64,000 nucleotides of DNA from Rhodocyclaceae bacterium (GTDB lineage: Bacteria; Pseudomonadota; Gammaproteobacteria; Burkholderiales; Rhodocyclaceae). Below are positions 46,638 through 56,245 of this stretch, piece after piece. The notes below the pieces were generated by a model. It was not told the DNA's origin, did no database searches, and saw only the letters and a list, made by a program, of their open reading frames with translations. Both the position numbers and the translations under genes were made by a program. Within the stretch, counting starts at the first letter, position 1; every line of letters starts with the position of its first letter. The stretch is taken from NCBI GenBank assembly GCA_020445945.1, contig JAGRFQ010000016.1, positions 1-64,000 of the forward strand, in the 5' to 3' direction.

Positions 46638-49126
46638 TTTTGCTGCGCCTCGCGTGGCGCATGCTGATGCGCGACCTGCGCGCCGGCGAGCTGCACCTGC
46701 TCGGGCTGGCACTGGTGGTGGCAGTGGCCAGTCTGGCCAGCGTCGGCTTTCTCACCGATCGCGTCGGGCGCAGTCTCGACCGCGAAGCCAACCAGCTCCT
46801 TGGCGGCGACCTGCTGTTGCGCGCCGACCACCCGTGGCCCGACGCAGTGCGCGCGCAGGCCCGCAACGCCGGCCTGAGCAGCGCCGACACGCTGACCTTT
46901 TCGAGCATGGTTGCCGGTGAGCGCGGCTTCCAGCTCGTCGCCGTCAAGGCCGTCACCGACCCCTATCCACTGCGCGGCCAGGTGCGCGTCGCGCCGGCCC
47001 GCAACGCTGCCGACGCGGTGGTCGGGCAGATGCCGGCGCGCGGCGAGATCTGGCCCGACGAGCGGGTGATGGTGGCGCTCGATGTGCGCGTTGGCGACAG
47101 CGTGCAACTCGGCAACGCCAGCCTGCGCGTGGCCGGTGTGCTCACTTTCGAGTCCGACCGCGGGGCCAACTTCTTCAGCATGCTGCCACGGGTGATGGTC
47201 AATGCCGACGATTTGCCCGCCACCGGGCTGATCCAGAACGGCTCGCGGATCATGTACCGCCTGCACCTGGCCGGCGCGGAAGACGACATCCGGCGCTTTC
47301 GGGATGAGATCGAAACCGCGCTCGGACGCGGCCAACACATCGAATCGATCGACAACGCGCGCCCCGAAGTGCGCGTCGCCCTCGAACGCGCCGAGCGCTT
47401 TCTGCGCCTCGCCGCCACGCTGGCCGTGGTCCTCGCCGCGGTGGCCATCGGGCTCGCCGCGCGCCGCTTCATGCAGCGCCATCTCGACGGCTGCGCGGTG
47501 CTGCGCTGCCTGGGCGCGCGTCAGCGCCAGCTCGTTGGCTTGCATCTCGTCGAATTCCTGATCTTCGGTGTCATCGCCGCGCTCGCCGGGGTCGCCATCG
47601 GCTGGGCAGTGCAGTCCACGCTGGCTGGCGCGCTGGTGACGCTGCTGGGCACCACCCTGCCGCCGCCGAGCGCACTGCCGGTGATGCATGGGCTGATCGT
47701 CGCACTGGCCCTGCTGCTGGGCTTTGTGCTGCCGCATCTCATCGCGCTCGGCCGGGTGCCGACGCTGCGGGTGATGCGCCGTGAGCTTGGCGAGCGCCGG
47801 GCACAGGCCACCGGAGCGTGGGTCAGCGGACTGCTCACGCTTGCCCTGATCGTGATCTGGGTCGCCGACGACTGGCGCCTGGGCGCGTGGGTGAGCCTCG
47901 GGTTCGGGGTCGCGCTGGCCGCTTTTGCTGCCTTCAGTGGCCTGGTTTTTGTGCTGACCGCGGCGGGCGCGGGGCGTGCCCGCGGCGGCTGGCGCTTCGG
48001 TCTGCAGGCGCTCAGACGGCGCCTTGGCAGCCATGTGATCCAGGCCACCGCCCTCGGCCTCGGGCTGATGGCCTTGCTGGTGCTCACGCTGGTGCGCGCC
48101 GATCTGCTCAGCGCCTGGCGCGACACCGTGCCGGACAATGCGCCGAACCGCTTCGTGATCAATCTGCAACCCGATCAGGCGGCCGACTTTACGGCCTTCT
48201 TTGCCGCCGCCGGTCTGCCGCCGCCGGTGGTGCAGCCGATGATCCGTGGCCGGCTGACGGCCATCAACGACCAGCGCGTCACCCCAGAGCAGTACGCCGA
48301 CGCGCGTGCCCAGCGCCTCGCCGAGCGCGAATTCAACCTGTCTTACGGCACCCGTCTGCCTACCGGCAACCGCATTACCGGCGGAGCCTGGCATGGCGAT
48401 GCCGCGGCACCGGCGTTCTCGGTCGAAGCCGGCGTTGCCGAAACGCTGGGGGTGCGGGTGGGCGATACGGTGACCTTCGACGTGTCGGGGCAGCCGGTGC
48501 GGGCGGCGGTGACCAGCGAACGCACGCTGCGCTGGGATTCGATGCAGGTGAATTTTTTCTTCACCGCGTCGCCGGCGGTCCTCGAGGCCTTCCCGGCGAG
48601 CCTGATCACCAGCTTCTATCTGCCACCGGCGCAGGTCGCCGACGACTTTGCGCTGAAGCTCACGCGCGCCTTTCCCAATATTTCGCTGATCGATGTGGGG
48701 GCGGTCATGTCGCAGGTCGAGGGCATGATCGACCGCCTGATCACGGTCGTCGAGCTGGTGTTCGGGTTCGCCGTCGCGGCCGGTGTGGTGGTCTTGCTGG
48801 CGGCCTTGCAGTCGACCCACGATGAGCGTGCGCGCGAGTTTGCAATCATGCGGGCGCTGGGCGCGCGCCTGCGCCAGCTGCGTCAGACGCTGGGGGTGGA
48901 GTTCGCGATGCTCGGCGCGCTGGCCGGTGCGCTGGCCGGGGTCGGCGCCAGCCTGGTGGGCTGGGTGCTGGCCACGAACGTGTTCGACATGCCCTACGCG
49001 CCGGCGATTGCGCCCGTGCTGGTGGGGGCGCTGGTCGGCGCCGGCGGGGTGATGCTGGCCGGCTGGCTGGGGGCCCGCGCGCTGCTGCGCCAGCCGCCGC
49101 TGGCCTTGCTGCGCGATGCGCTCTGA
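46634..49126 (+). CDS. FtsX-like ABC transporter permease (YbbP type)
   Basis: 830 aa membrane protein with about ten membrane helices and two large periplasmic regions, the layout of YbbP/MacB-like permeases fused as one long chain. RLAWRMLMRDLRAGELHLLGLALVVAVASL starts the first helix. Two FtsX domains are visible, the second near the end (FGFAVAAGVVVLLAALQSTHDERAREFAIMRALGA in layout). The matching YbbA-type ATPase is not next to it, although it usually is. The ATG at 46634 overlaps the amidohydrolase stop. Export of lipids or envelope material is a guess from the family. Confidence 0.87.
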   Translation: MILLRLAWRMLMRDLRAGELHLLGLALVVAVASLASVGFLTDRVGRSLDREANQLLGGDLLLRADHPWPDAVRAQARNAGLSSADTLTFSSMVAGERGFQLVAVKAVTDPYPLRGQVRVAPARNAADAVVGQMPARGEIWPDERVMVALDVRVGDSVQLGNASLRVAGVLTFESDRGANFFSMLPRVMVNADDLPATGLIQNGSRIMYRLHLAGAEDDIRRFRDEIETALGRGQHIESIDNARPEVRVALERAERFLRLAATLAVVLAAVAIGLAARRFMQRHLDGCAVLRCLGARQRQLVGLHLVEFLIFGVIAALAGVAIGWAVQSTLAGALVTLLGTTLPPPSALPVMHGLIVALALLLGFVLPHLIALGRVPTLRVMRRELGERRAQATGAWVSGLLTLALIVIWVADDWRLGAWVSLGFGVALAAFAAFSGLVFVLTAAGAGRARGGWRFGLQALRRRLGSHVIQATALGLGLMALLVLTLVRADLLSAWRDTVPDNAPNRFVINLQPDQAADFTAFFAAAGLPPPVVQPMIRGRLTAINDQRVTPEQYADARAQRLAEREFNLSYGTRLPTGNRITGGAWHGDAAAPAFSVEAGVAETLGVRVGDTVTFDVSGQPVRAAVTSERTLRWDSMQVNFFFTASPAVLEAFPASLITSFYLPPAQVADDFALKLTRAFPNISLIDVGAVMSQVEGMIDRLITVVELVFGFAVAAGVVVLLAALQSTHDERAREFAIMRALGARLRQLRQTLGVEFAMLGALAGALAGVGASLVGWVLATNVFDMPYAPAIAPVLVGALVGAGGVMLAGWLGARALLRQPPLALLRDAL

Positions 49127-49179
49127 GCGCGCGTGGCGGCGCTGCTATACTCGCCGGTGATCAAAATCCTGGGTTTTCC

Positions 49180-50616
49180 GTGACGCAACTCGAACTCCTT
49201 TATGCCCTCGGCGCCGCGCTGGGGGTGCTCTTGCTGGCCGTGTTGTGGCTGGTGCTGCGGCTACGCCATCTGCAGACGGAACTGCCCGAAACGCTGGTCG
49301 GGTCGGTGCACGAGGCCCTCGAAGGCGGGCACCGCCAGATGCTCAACGACCTGCATGGCGGACTGGCGGGGCAGACCGACCGGCTCACCGCCGCCGGCGA
49401 GGTGCAGGGCGCACGGGTACGCAACCAGGTCGACGCCGACCTCAAAGCTACCCGCGAGGCGATGCAGACGCTGCAGCTCACGATGCAAACCCAGCTGGGC
49501 GAGCAGCGCGGCGAGACCCAGTTGCGCCTGACCGAGCTGAGCAACAGCCTGCAAAGCGCACAGGCCCGCCTGCGCAGCGAGATGATCGAACAGACCCTGG
49601 CCAAGCTCGGCGAGCACGCGCGGGCGGACCGGGAGCTGTTGCAAAAGGGCATGAACAGTGCGTCCGAGCAGCTGGCAAAGAGCATGGAGGCCTTGACCCG
49701 GACGGTGAACGAACGGCTCGAAAAGATCACCGGGCAAGTGCATGAGCGGCTGGACGAAGGCTTCAAGAAGACCAACGAGACCTTTGTGAATGTGATGGCC
49801 CGGCTGGCCACCATCGACGAGGCGCAGAAGAAAATCGACGGCCTGACCACCAATGTGGTGAGCCTCCAGGAGCTGCTCGGCGACAAGCGCGCGCGGGGGG
49901 CCTTTGGCGAGGTGCAGCTCGAAGCGCTGGTGCGCAACGCCTTGCCGCCCGATGCCTACGAGTTCCAGGCGGGCCTGCCCGGCAATGTGCGCGCCGATTG
50001 TGTGCTGAGCTTGCCCGAGCCGACCGGACTGGTCGTGGTGGACTCGAAGTTTCCGCTCGAGAACTACCACCGCATGTTCGATGCCGATACCGGCGAACTC
50101 GAACGCCGCGCCGCGCAGAGCGCATTTCGCGCCGACGTGAAGCGTCATGTGGATGCGATTGCCGGCAAGTACATCATCCCCAACGTGACCTCCGACGGCG
50201 CGGTGATGTTCGTGCCGGCCGAGGCGGTGTTCGCGGAGATCCATGCCTATCACCCCGAAGTGGTGGGCTACGCGCAGGAAAAAAAGGTGTGGATCGTGTC
50301 GCCGACCACGCTGATGGCGGTGCTCAACACTGCCCGCGCGGTGCTCAAGGACGTGGAGACGCGCAAGCAGATTCACGTCATCAAGGACGCGCTAGCCAAG
50401 CTGGCCAAGGATTTCAACCGCTTCGACGACCGCATGCAGGCGCTGGTGCGCCACATCGAGCAGGCCGGCAAGGACGTCAAGGACGTGCAGGTGAGCTCGC
50501 GCAAGATCAGCGCGCATTTTCGCAAGATCGAGGCGGCGGAGCTCGATGCCTTGCCCGAGCCGGACGCGGAAGATGCCGAGCCGGCGCTCGCCCGCCTTCC
50601 CGATGCGGCGAACTGA
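49180..50616 (+). CDS. rmuC: DNA recombination protein RmuC
   Basis: Predicted nuclease-like protein that limits DNA inversions at short repeats. 478 aa from a GTG start. One N-terminal membrane helix (YALGAALGVLLLAVLWLVLRL), a long coiled coil (about 40-220), then the RmuC core (RGAFGEVQLEALVRNALPPDAYEFQ, VVVDSKFPLENYHRM, GAVMFVPAEAVFAEI). An acidic tail ends the protein. It converges with moaA, 3 bp apart. Confidence 0.94.
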   Translation: MTQLELLYALGAALGVLLLAVLWLVLRLRHLQTELPETLVGSVHEALEGGHRQMLNDLHGGLAGQTDRLTAAGEVQGARVRNQVDADLKATREAMQTLQLTMQTQLGEQRGETQLRLTELSNSLQSAQARLRSEMIEQTLAKLGEHARADRELLQKGMNSASEQLAKSMEALTRTVNERLEKITGQVHERLDEGFKKTNETFVNVMARLATIDEAQKKIDGLTTNVVSLQELLGDKRARGAFGEVQLEALVRNALPPDAYEFQAGLPGNVRADCVLSLPEPTGLVVVDSKFPLENYHRMFDADTGELERRAAQSAFRADVKRHVDAIAGKYIIPNVTSDGAVMFVPAEAVFAEIHAYHPEVVGYAQEKKVWIVSPTTLMAVLNTARAVLKDVETRKQIHVIKDALAKLAKDFNRFDDRMQALVRHIEQAGKDVKDVQVSSRKISAHFRKIEAAELDALPEPDAEDAEPALARLPDAAN

Positions 50617-50619
50617 GGC

Positions 50620-51654
50620 TCAGCCGCCGATATACGACATCTCAATGCGCTTGAGCCCGTGCGTGTTGTCGCGCCGGATTTCGGAGTAGCGGTCTTCGCG
50701 CGCCTGCCACAGGCGGACGATGATGGCCGCCAGTTCGGCATCGCTGGCGCCGTCGCGCAGCGGGGTGCGCAGATCGTGGCCGGCGGTGGCGAACAGACAG
50801 GTGAACAGCTGCCCTTCGGTCGACAGGCGAATGCGCGAACAGGCGTGGCAGAAGGCCTGGGTGACCGATGAAATCACCCCGATTTCGCCGCTGCCGTCGC
50901 GATAGCGCCAGCGTTCGGCGACTTCGCCACTGTAATTGGCTTCAACCGTTTCGAGTGGAAACACGGCGTCGATGCGGTCGATGATCTCGCGCGAGGGGAC
51001 CACATCGTCGAGCCGCCAGCCGTTGCTCGTGCCCACGTCCATGAACTCGATAAAGCGCAGAATGTGGCTGCTGCCCCTGAAATGGCGGGCCATGTCGACG
51101 ACCTGGTGATCGTTCAGCCCACGCTTGACCACCATGTTGATCTTGATCGGCCCGATGCCGGCTTTCGCCGCTGCATCGATGCCGGCGAGCACGTCGGCGA
51201 CCGCGAGGTCGACGTCGCTGATCTGCTGGAAGGTGGCGTCGTCGAGCGCGTCGAGGCTGACGGTGACCCGGTGCAGCCCGGCCGCAGCCAGCTTTTCGGC
51301 CATCCGCGGCAGCAGCACGCCGTTGGACGTCAGCGTCAGTTCCAGCCCGGGATACTGGGTGAGTGCGCGAACCAGTTGATCGACATTCCGGCGCAGCAGC
51401 GGCTCGCCGCCGGTGATGCGCACCTTGCGCACCCCAAGGCCGGTAAAGATGCCGACGATGCGCACGATCTCCTCGAAGCTCAGCAACTCTGCGCGCGACA
51501 GAAAGTTGTACCCCTTGCCGAACACCGCGCGCGGCATGCAGTACACGCAGCGGAAATTGCAGCGATCGGTCACCGAAATGCGCAGATCGCGCAGCGGCCG
51601 GCCGCGGTGGTCGACCAGTTGGGAGGCGAGGCGGGGAGGTGAGGTGTCGGCCAT
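50620..51654 (-). CDS. moaA: GTP 3',8-cyclase MoaA
   Basis: Radical-SAM enzyme, first step of molybdenum cofactor synthesis. 344 aa. SAM cluster [23 protein letters not shown], and the second [4Fe-4S] site with [18 protein letters not shown]. The C-terminal GG (YIGG), needed for activity in the family, is present. No other moa gene is adjacent. The ATG at 51654 is the natural start. Confidence 0.96.
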   Translation of the reverse strand: MADTSPPRLASQLVDHRGRPLRDLRISVTDRCNFRCVYCMPRAVFGKGYNFLSRAELLSFEEIVRIVGIFTGLGVRKVRITGGEPLLRRNVDQLVRALTQYPGLELTLTSNGVLLPRMAEKLAAAGLHRVTVSLDALDDATFQQISDVDLAVADVLAGIDAAAKAGIGPIKINMVVKRGLNDHQVVDMARHFRGSSHILRFIEFMDVGTSNGWRLDDVVPSREIIDRIDAVFPLETVEANYSGEVAERWRYRDGSGEIGVISSVTQAFCHACSRIRLSTEGQLFTCLFATAGHDLRTPLRDGASDAELAAIIVRLWQAREDRYSEIRRDNTHGLKRIEMSYIGG

Positions 51655-51876
51655 TGCAATCGAGCGTTTCTGGGGGCGTGTCGATGTTACAGGACGCAGG
51701 GTTCGAACGGTTTTGCTGTCAGCTAATACAGGGTGCGGTAGGCGGTGTGTCAGTCGGCGCTCGGGGGCAGGACGTCGTTTGATGCGGAGAATCCTGCTAT
51801 TACCGAAAAGTTGCTTTATCCTAATCGACTAGTTGGCCGGGGTGCTTGGGCGACACCGGGTCGGGAGGGAATCTTG

Positions 51877-53865
51877 ATGAAAAGAATAGTACAGGCTTTC
51901 ACCTGCGTCTTGTTGCTGACAACCGGAGCCTCAACCGCATGTGCGGCAGAGGCGGAGCAGGACGCTGGATTTTTTGGGGGGCTGGGGGATGCATTCTCGG
52001 AAATGGGGCGCAACTTCGCCGATGTCGTTCAAGGCCGATCCAGTGACGACGTGAATGCGCCTGCGGGCCAGCGCCCGGCCGCCGACCGCGCCGCGCCTCG
52101 GGGCAGGCAGACGGTCTATGAAATCCAGTATCGCCTGAATGCGCTGGGCTACACTCCGGGTGCCGCCGACGGTCTCATGGGGCAGCGGACGCGGGCGGCC
52201 ATTCGGGCGTTTCAGCAAGCGTCGGGATTGCCGGTCGATGGCCGGCCCTCGGCCCGTGTGCTTGCCTCTTTGCGCTCGGCCTCCCGCAATCTGAGCCTGC
52301 CGGAGCGCACCGCAGCGCTTGCCCGCCCGGCTTCCGGCGGCACATCATCGATCGGCTCGGCGCTCGGCGGCGTGGTCGGTAGCCTTGCGAATGTTTTGTC
52401 TGCGTCAAACGACAATGATTCGACACCCCGCGCACCCGCCTCCGTGCTTGCAAGACAGCACCACGACGATGCCGCCGTGCGCGCAACACAAAACGACGGC
52501 ATGGCCACGGCGCTCGGCGCGCTTGCATCAACTGCATCGAAAGGTTCAGCCCCCCATGCCACCCCAAACCAGGCGGCCACGATGTCCGGCCTGGTGCGTG
52601 GCGGTGGCGTGCCTGCATCGCTGGCCAATGGCGTTGCGACGATGCAGGGCAGATCGCCGGATCGCCCTACCGCCGCGCCCAAAGGGCAAAGCTATCTGGA
52701 TGCGATGGTGGCGGAACAAGAGGCGCAAGCCTACCGGCTTGCCCACAACGTCGACCCCAAGACGCGCGAAATGGCCCGGCGCTCGGGCATTGATCTTGAC
52801 GGCGCGGTGGCACGGCAACTGGCTGAATATGAACAATACAAAAAAGATGCTGCAGAAATTGAGCGCCGGAGCGACGTTGTGGCGCAGCCCCGTCCAGCGC
52901 CGAATGTGGCAGATGAGGCCACGCAATACCCGCAGGCGCTCCCGAGCGTTCTCGCCGGTCGCTGGGACGGCAAGGTCTCCTACGAACCGCACCGGATTTC
53001 CTCGGCACTGCCGCGCCGGCACGGTCAGCAGACCCGCGTCCGGCTCGATGTCGATCCCGCCCGGGGGCTGTTGGTGGTGAGCTATCCGGATTTGAACTGT
53101 GACGGCGTGATGCGCGCCAACATGAGTGTTCTCAGCAAAGCGGGGGTGAATCGGCACGAGATCATCGATTATCCGCTGGAGGAGCATCTGGCAAGACGCA
53201 GCCAGAACTGCATCGACGGAGGCAAGGTGTACCTGAGCCACTGGGCGGCCTACCAGGGCACAGGTTCGCCACGAAAAGGACAAGTGATGTTCAAGTGGGT
53301 GAATCCGCACACAAATGAACCCGCAATGTTCGGACGCTTACTTCCAGTGTCGGACGTCGTCGACTCAAGACATGCTGAGGGTGTTGCAAGGCAGGCCGAT
53401 CAAAACCATGTGGCCACGGTGAGTCGAGACTTTAAGACTGCGCCTCCCTCTACTGCAGATGCCGGCAATGCGGATGTTTCGGGGCCGTATTGTGGATCGG
53501 GGCGGCTGCAAGAACTCTTGGTGCCTGAGTACGCGTGTTTCGGCTACGGAGGCGTCCTTCCCTATGCGGCCTGTGCGGCTGGAACCTTGGTCGGCTACAA
53601 GGCCGTCCATTTTGGCGCAGCCTGTAAAGCGCATGATCAGTGCTACTCGGACAGCCGGGCCAAAAAATCGTTTTGCGACAGTAACTTCCTCGCGTTACTT
53701 GAAGCAACGTGTGACATCACGTTGACCGGAAACGCCAGAAGTGTGGGACGAAAGAATTGCCACAATACGGCGTCCGAATATTTTCATCAGGTAAATACGC
53801 GTGGCTGCGAGGCATTCAAGGCAGCGCAAATTGCGGCTGGAAATTCCGCACCACGCTGCGATTGA
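51877..53865 (+). CDS. Secreted protein: peptidoglycan-binding module plus phospholipase-A2-like domain
   Basis: 662 aa, no named match. Signal peptide 1-24 (KRIVQAFTCVLLLTTGASTACAA). Residues about 79-132 form a PG_binding_1 domain (YRLNALGYTPGAADGLMGQRT). A low-complexity Ala/Ser/Thr region and a central Arg/Pro-rich region follow. The last 124 residues are Cys-rich, with CGSG (539), and CKAHDQCY at 583-590, the CxxHDxCY active-site motif of secreted phospholipases A2, then FCD and TCD cysteines. GGGAGGG precedes the ATG; a longer frame to 51745 is not supported. It looks accessory, beside a tRNA-Asn. A periplasmic or exported lipase or toxin is inference. Confidence 0.75.
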   Translation: MKRIVQAFTCVLLLTTGASTACAAEAEQDAGFFGGLGDAFSEMGRNFADVVQGRSSDDVNAPAGQRPAADRAAPRGRQTVYEIQYRLNALGYTPGAADGLMGQRTRAAIRAFQQASGLPVDGRPSARVLASLRSASRNLSLPERTAALARPASGGTSSIGSALGGVVGSLANVLSASNDNDSTPRAPASVLARQHHDDAAVRATQNDGMATALGALASTASKGSAPHATPNQAATMSGLVRGGGVPASLANGVATMQGRSPDRPTAAPKGQSYLDAMVAEQEAQAYRLAHNVDPKTREMARRSGIDLDGAVARQLAEYEQYKKDAAEIERRSDVVAQPRPAPNVADEATQYPQALPSVLAGRWDGKVSYEPHRISSALPRRHGQQTRVRLDVDPARGLLVVSYPDLNCDGVMRANMSVLSKAGVNRHEIIDYPLEEHLARRSQNCIDGGKVYLSHWAAYQGTGSPRKGQVMFKWVNPHTNEPAMFGRLLPVSDVVDSRHAEGVARQADQNHVATVSRDFKTAPPSTADAGNADVSGPYCGSGRLQELLVPEYACFGYGGVLPYAACAAGTLVGYKAVHFGAACKAHDQCYSDSRAKKSFCDSNFLALLEATCDITLTGNARSVGRKNCHNTASEYFHQVNTRGCEAFKAAQIAAGNSAPRCD

Positions 53866-54004
53866 ACGCATGACCGAAAATTCGCTTCCTGGCGTATCAG
53901 TACACCTTGGCACGCTGAGCGCCGGGGCGGTGTGCAGGGGGTGTTACGAGGCTGGCACGGGTTTCGGGTTTGCGCCGATGGATGCGCTGTCACCGACTGA
54001 AACG

Positions 54005-54035
54005 AAAAAGGGCTGCCAATTGCTGGCAACCCCTT
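54005..54035 (-). terminator. Terminator of tRNA-Asn
   Basis: On the minus strand AAGGG...TGCCA pairs with TGGCA...CCCTT around a short loop, with a small internal loop, and is followed by a run of five Ts. It lies just 3' of the tRNA. Confidence 0.65.
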
Positions 54036-54043
54036 GTATTCTT

Positions 54044-54119
54044 TGGCTCCCCGAGCTGGGCTCGAACCAGCGACACACGGATTAACAGTCCGTTGCTCTA
54101 CCAACTGAGCTATCGGGGA
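54044..54119 (-). tRNA. tRNA-Asn (anticodon GTT)
   Basis: A 76-nt cloverleaf on the minus strand with encoded CCA. Acceptor stem TCCCCGA/TCGGGGA, D arm TAGCTCAGTTGGTAGAGCA, anticodon stem ACGGA/TCCGT with loop CTGTTAA (anticodon GTT), T loop TTCGAGC. Confidence 0.96.
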
Positions 54120-54135
54120 ACTAAACGAGTCGCGA

Positions 54136-54164
54136 ATTATAGAAATCGCCCCATCCGCTGTCAA
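54136..54164 (-). promoter_or_regulatory. Consensus sigma-70 promoter of tRNA-Asn
   Basis: On the minus strand TTGACA and TATAAT are separated by exactly 17 bp, both hexamers perfect. The -10 box ends 17 bp before the tRNA. Confidence 0.93.
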
Positions 54165-54229
54165 CGTATTTTTGTGCCAAAATGCCGTCTGATTGAACGC
54201 GGCCGACAGTGCGCGAAATGGAATGTGTG

Positions 54230-56155
54230 ATGAGCTTTGAAGAAACCGTCTACAGCAGAACCGAGGAGGGTGAGGCGCGGGCGCGGCAGCCGCGGTCCAT
54301 CAACTCGCACGAGTTGCGGGCAACCTTGCTGCTGATTGACGGACGGCTTTCGGTGCGCGAGTTGAAACGCCGCTTTGGCACCTCGCTGGCTATCGATACG
54401 GCGATTAGCGAGTTGCTCCGCTTGGCGTTGATCGCGCCGGTGACGGCCAATGCCAACGGTGGGGTAAATCTCGATTTTGTCAAAACAGCCGATGGCGATG
54501 CAGCGCCGGCCGGGTCACTGATCGAGTCGGCGATGACTCGAGCGCAGGATGCCGGCCAGGCCAGTGAGACGCCAGTGACCGGCGACGCGGCGCCGGCAGC
54601 GTCGGCCGAGGTGACCGAAGCGCGCCCGGAGGCGGGTGTGTCGGAAACGGGTGTGCCGGAAGACGAGACACGTCGCGAACCGAGCATTGCCGATGCGCCG
54701 GCCGCGTCCGCCGAGCGTGAGAATTCACCCGCCGCCGCTGAGGCGCCTGGCGCCCGCCGGGCGGCTGTCGCGCCGCCCTTGCCGCCATACAACGGGCCCA
54801 ATCTGGTGGATCGGTCGCGTGGCGGCCTGATCGCGATACGTTTCTTCCTGGGGCGACTGGTACGCGGCTTGTTGCCGACGCTTGCGATTGGTGGGGTGGC
54901 GGTGCTGGTGGTGGTCGCCTTCCTGCTGCCGGAGCGGCATCGCAGCGACATTGAGATGCAGCTTGAGGCGCAGGTGGGGCATCCGGTGAGCTTTGGCGGT
55001 CTGCGCGTATCGCATGTCGGTGGGGGCAGCCTCCAGCTCAGCGATGTGCGCATTCCCGCGCTCGCGTCGATCCAGGCAGAGCAGGTGTATCTGCACCCCG
55101 ACTGGCGCGCGTCGATGCGTGCGATGGCGTGGCGTTTCACGCTACGCCTTGACGGGTTGCGCGGCGCTCCGGCAGATTTGGCGGCCCTGATGCGGGCCGA
55201 CCTGCTGCGTGGTGCGGTCACCAGCGTTGATCTGCGCAATGCACGCGTGGCGGTGGGCGGTGAGTTGTGGGGGGGTTATTCCGGCAGTGTGCTGGGCGGC
55301 GCTGCCACGCCGCGTGCCAGCCTGAAAAGTGCCGACGGCGCATTGGTGGTCACGCTGGAGCCGACTGGCGATGCCTTGGCGCTGGATGCGGTGGCGGTGG
55401 GGCGCCCGCTGCCGGTGTTTTCGAACATTCCGCTCGACACGTATCAGCTGATCGGCCAGATCGGCGACACGGGCTTCGAGGTGCAGCAGTTCGGCGCTGG
55501 CGCGATGGCCGGCAAAGTGTCGGCACGCGGCGAGTTGAACTGGCAGGCCGGCGCAGTCCTTGACGCCGAACTCAAACTCGGCAGCGTCGACGCGTCGGTG
55601 TTGCTCAAGAAAATGGGATCGGGGATGCGCATCGCGGGCGCGTTGAGCGGCGACTTTGTGCTCCGCGGACGCGCACCTGATCCGTCGGGGGTGCAGAAAG
55701 CAGAAATGCTTGAAGGCGCATTTTCGGTGGTCAATGGCGCACTCACCGGGATCGACCTGGGCGCGGCCCTGCGCGAGCGGGGTGCCGGCAAGATACAGGG
55801 CGGAGAAACTCGTTTCGAAGCCCTTTCCGGCACCCTGGAGGCGGATGGCCAGGGCTCCCGCGTAACGATCAGCGCGCTCGACGCCGGGGCGCTGGACGGG
55901 CGGGGGCGCTTGCAGGTCGGCCCGCTCGAGGCCTTGTCCGGGCGGATGAGCGCGGCGGTCAGCGCCGGTGGGCGGCGGGTGCGTCTGCCGGTGGATATCT
56001 CGGGATCGCTGGCGGCGCCGATTGTCGAGGTGCGGATGCCCGATCCGGCGCCACCGGCGCAGCGTGCGGCGCTCGATGCCGTCGCGGAAAACACGCCGGA
56101 AGCCGCCACCGAAACACCGCTTGAAGTGCCGGTGCTGCCGGGGGAACTACGTTGA
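54230..56155 (+). CDS. Winged-helix-like / transmembrane / AsmA-like protein
   Basis: 641 aa, function unknown. Residues about 24-70 (SINSHELRATLLLIDGRLSVRELKRRFG...) look like a winged-helix or response-output domain. An acidic Ala/Pro linker (about 85-185) leads to a single membrane helix (about 213-233, LPTLAIGGVAVLVVVAFLL). The remaining 400 residues are beta-rich and repetitive with an AsmA/DUF748-like pattern (GKVSARGELNWQAGAVLDAELKLG, and FSVVNGALTGIDLGAALRER near the C-terminal AsmA region). So a cytoplasmic helix-turn-helix would be tethered to a periplasmic AsmA-like domain. The ATG at 54230 is preferred. Alternative: the N-terminus only mediates protein contacts. Confidence 0.7.
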   Translation: MSFEETVYSRTEEGEARARQPRSINSHELRATLLLIDGRLSVRELKRRFGTSLAIDTAISELLRLALIAPVTANANGGVNLDFVKTADGDAAPAGSLIESAMTRAQDAGQASETPVTGDAAPAASAEVTEARPEAGVSETGVPEDETRREPSIADAPAASAERENSPAAAEAPGARRAAVAPPLPPYNGPNLVDRSRGGLIAIRFFLGRLVRGLLPTLAIGGVAVLVVVAFLLPERHRSDIEMQLEAQVGHPVSFGGLRVSHVGGGSLQLSDVRIPALASIQAEQVYLHPDWRASMRAMAWRFTLRLDGLRGAPADLAALMRADLLRGAVTSVDLRNARVAVGGELWGGYSGSVLGGAATPRASLKSADGALVVTLEPTGDALALDAVAVGRPLPVFSNIPLDTYQLIGQIGDTGFEVQQFGAGAMAGKVSARGELNWQAGAVLDAELKLGSVDASVLLKKMGSGMRIAGALSGDFVLRGRAPDPSGVQKAEMLEGAFSVVNGALTGIDLGAALRERGAGKIQGGETRFEALSGTLEADGQGSRVTISALDAGALDGRGRLQVGPLEALSGRMSAAVSAGGRRVRLPVDISGSLAAPIVEVRMPDPAPPAQRAALDAVAENTPEAATETPLEVPVLPGELR

Positions 56156-56196
56156 GATGCTGAGAGCCGGGGCGCGTTTCGGGCGCTGAATCAGCA

Positions 56197-56228
56197 ATCA
56201 AAAACGGCGCCGTGGCGCCGTTTTTGAT
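56197..56228. terminator. Bidirectional terminator between the AsmA-like gene and aspC
   Basis: A 13-14-bp stem ATCAAAAACGGCGC.../...GCGCCGTTTTTGAT with a tight CGTG loop. A and T runs in the arms let it work for both convergent genes. Confidence 0.88.
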
Positions 56229-56245
56229 GTGGCTGTCGGGTGGCT

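Noticed and set aside
51745..51876. N-terminal extension of the PLA2-like protein
   Set aside because: The extra 44 residues would hide the signal peptide, and the ATG at 51877 has a strong GGGAGGG site.
54044..54119. Integrated element using tRNA-Asn as attachment site
   Set aside because: No integrase, and no direct repeat of the tRNA 3' end was seen nearby; only the accessory look of the neighbouring gene suggested it.
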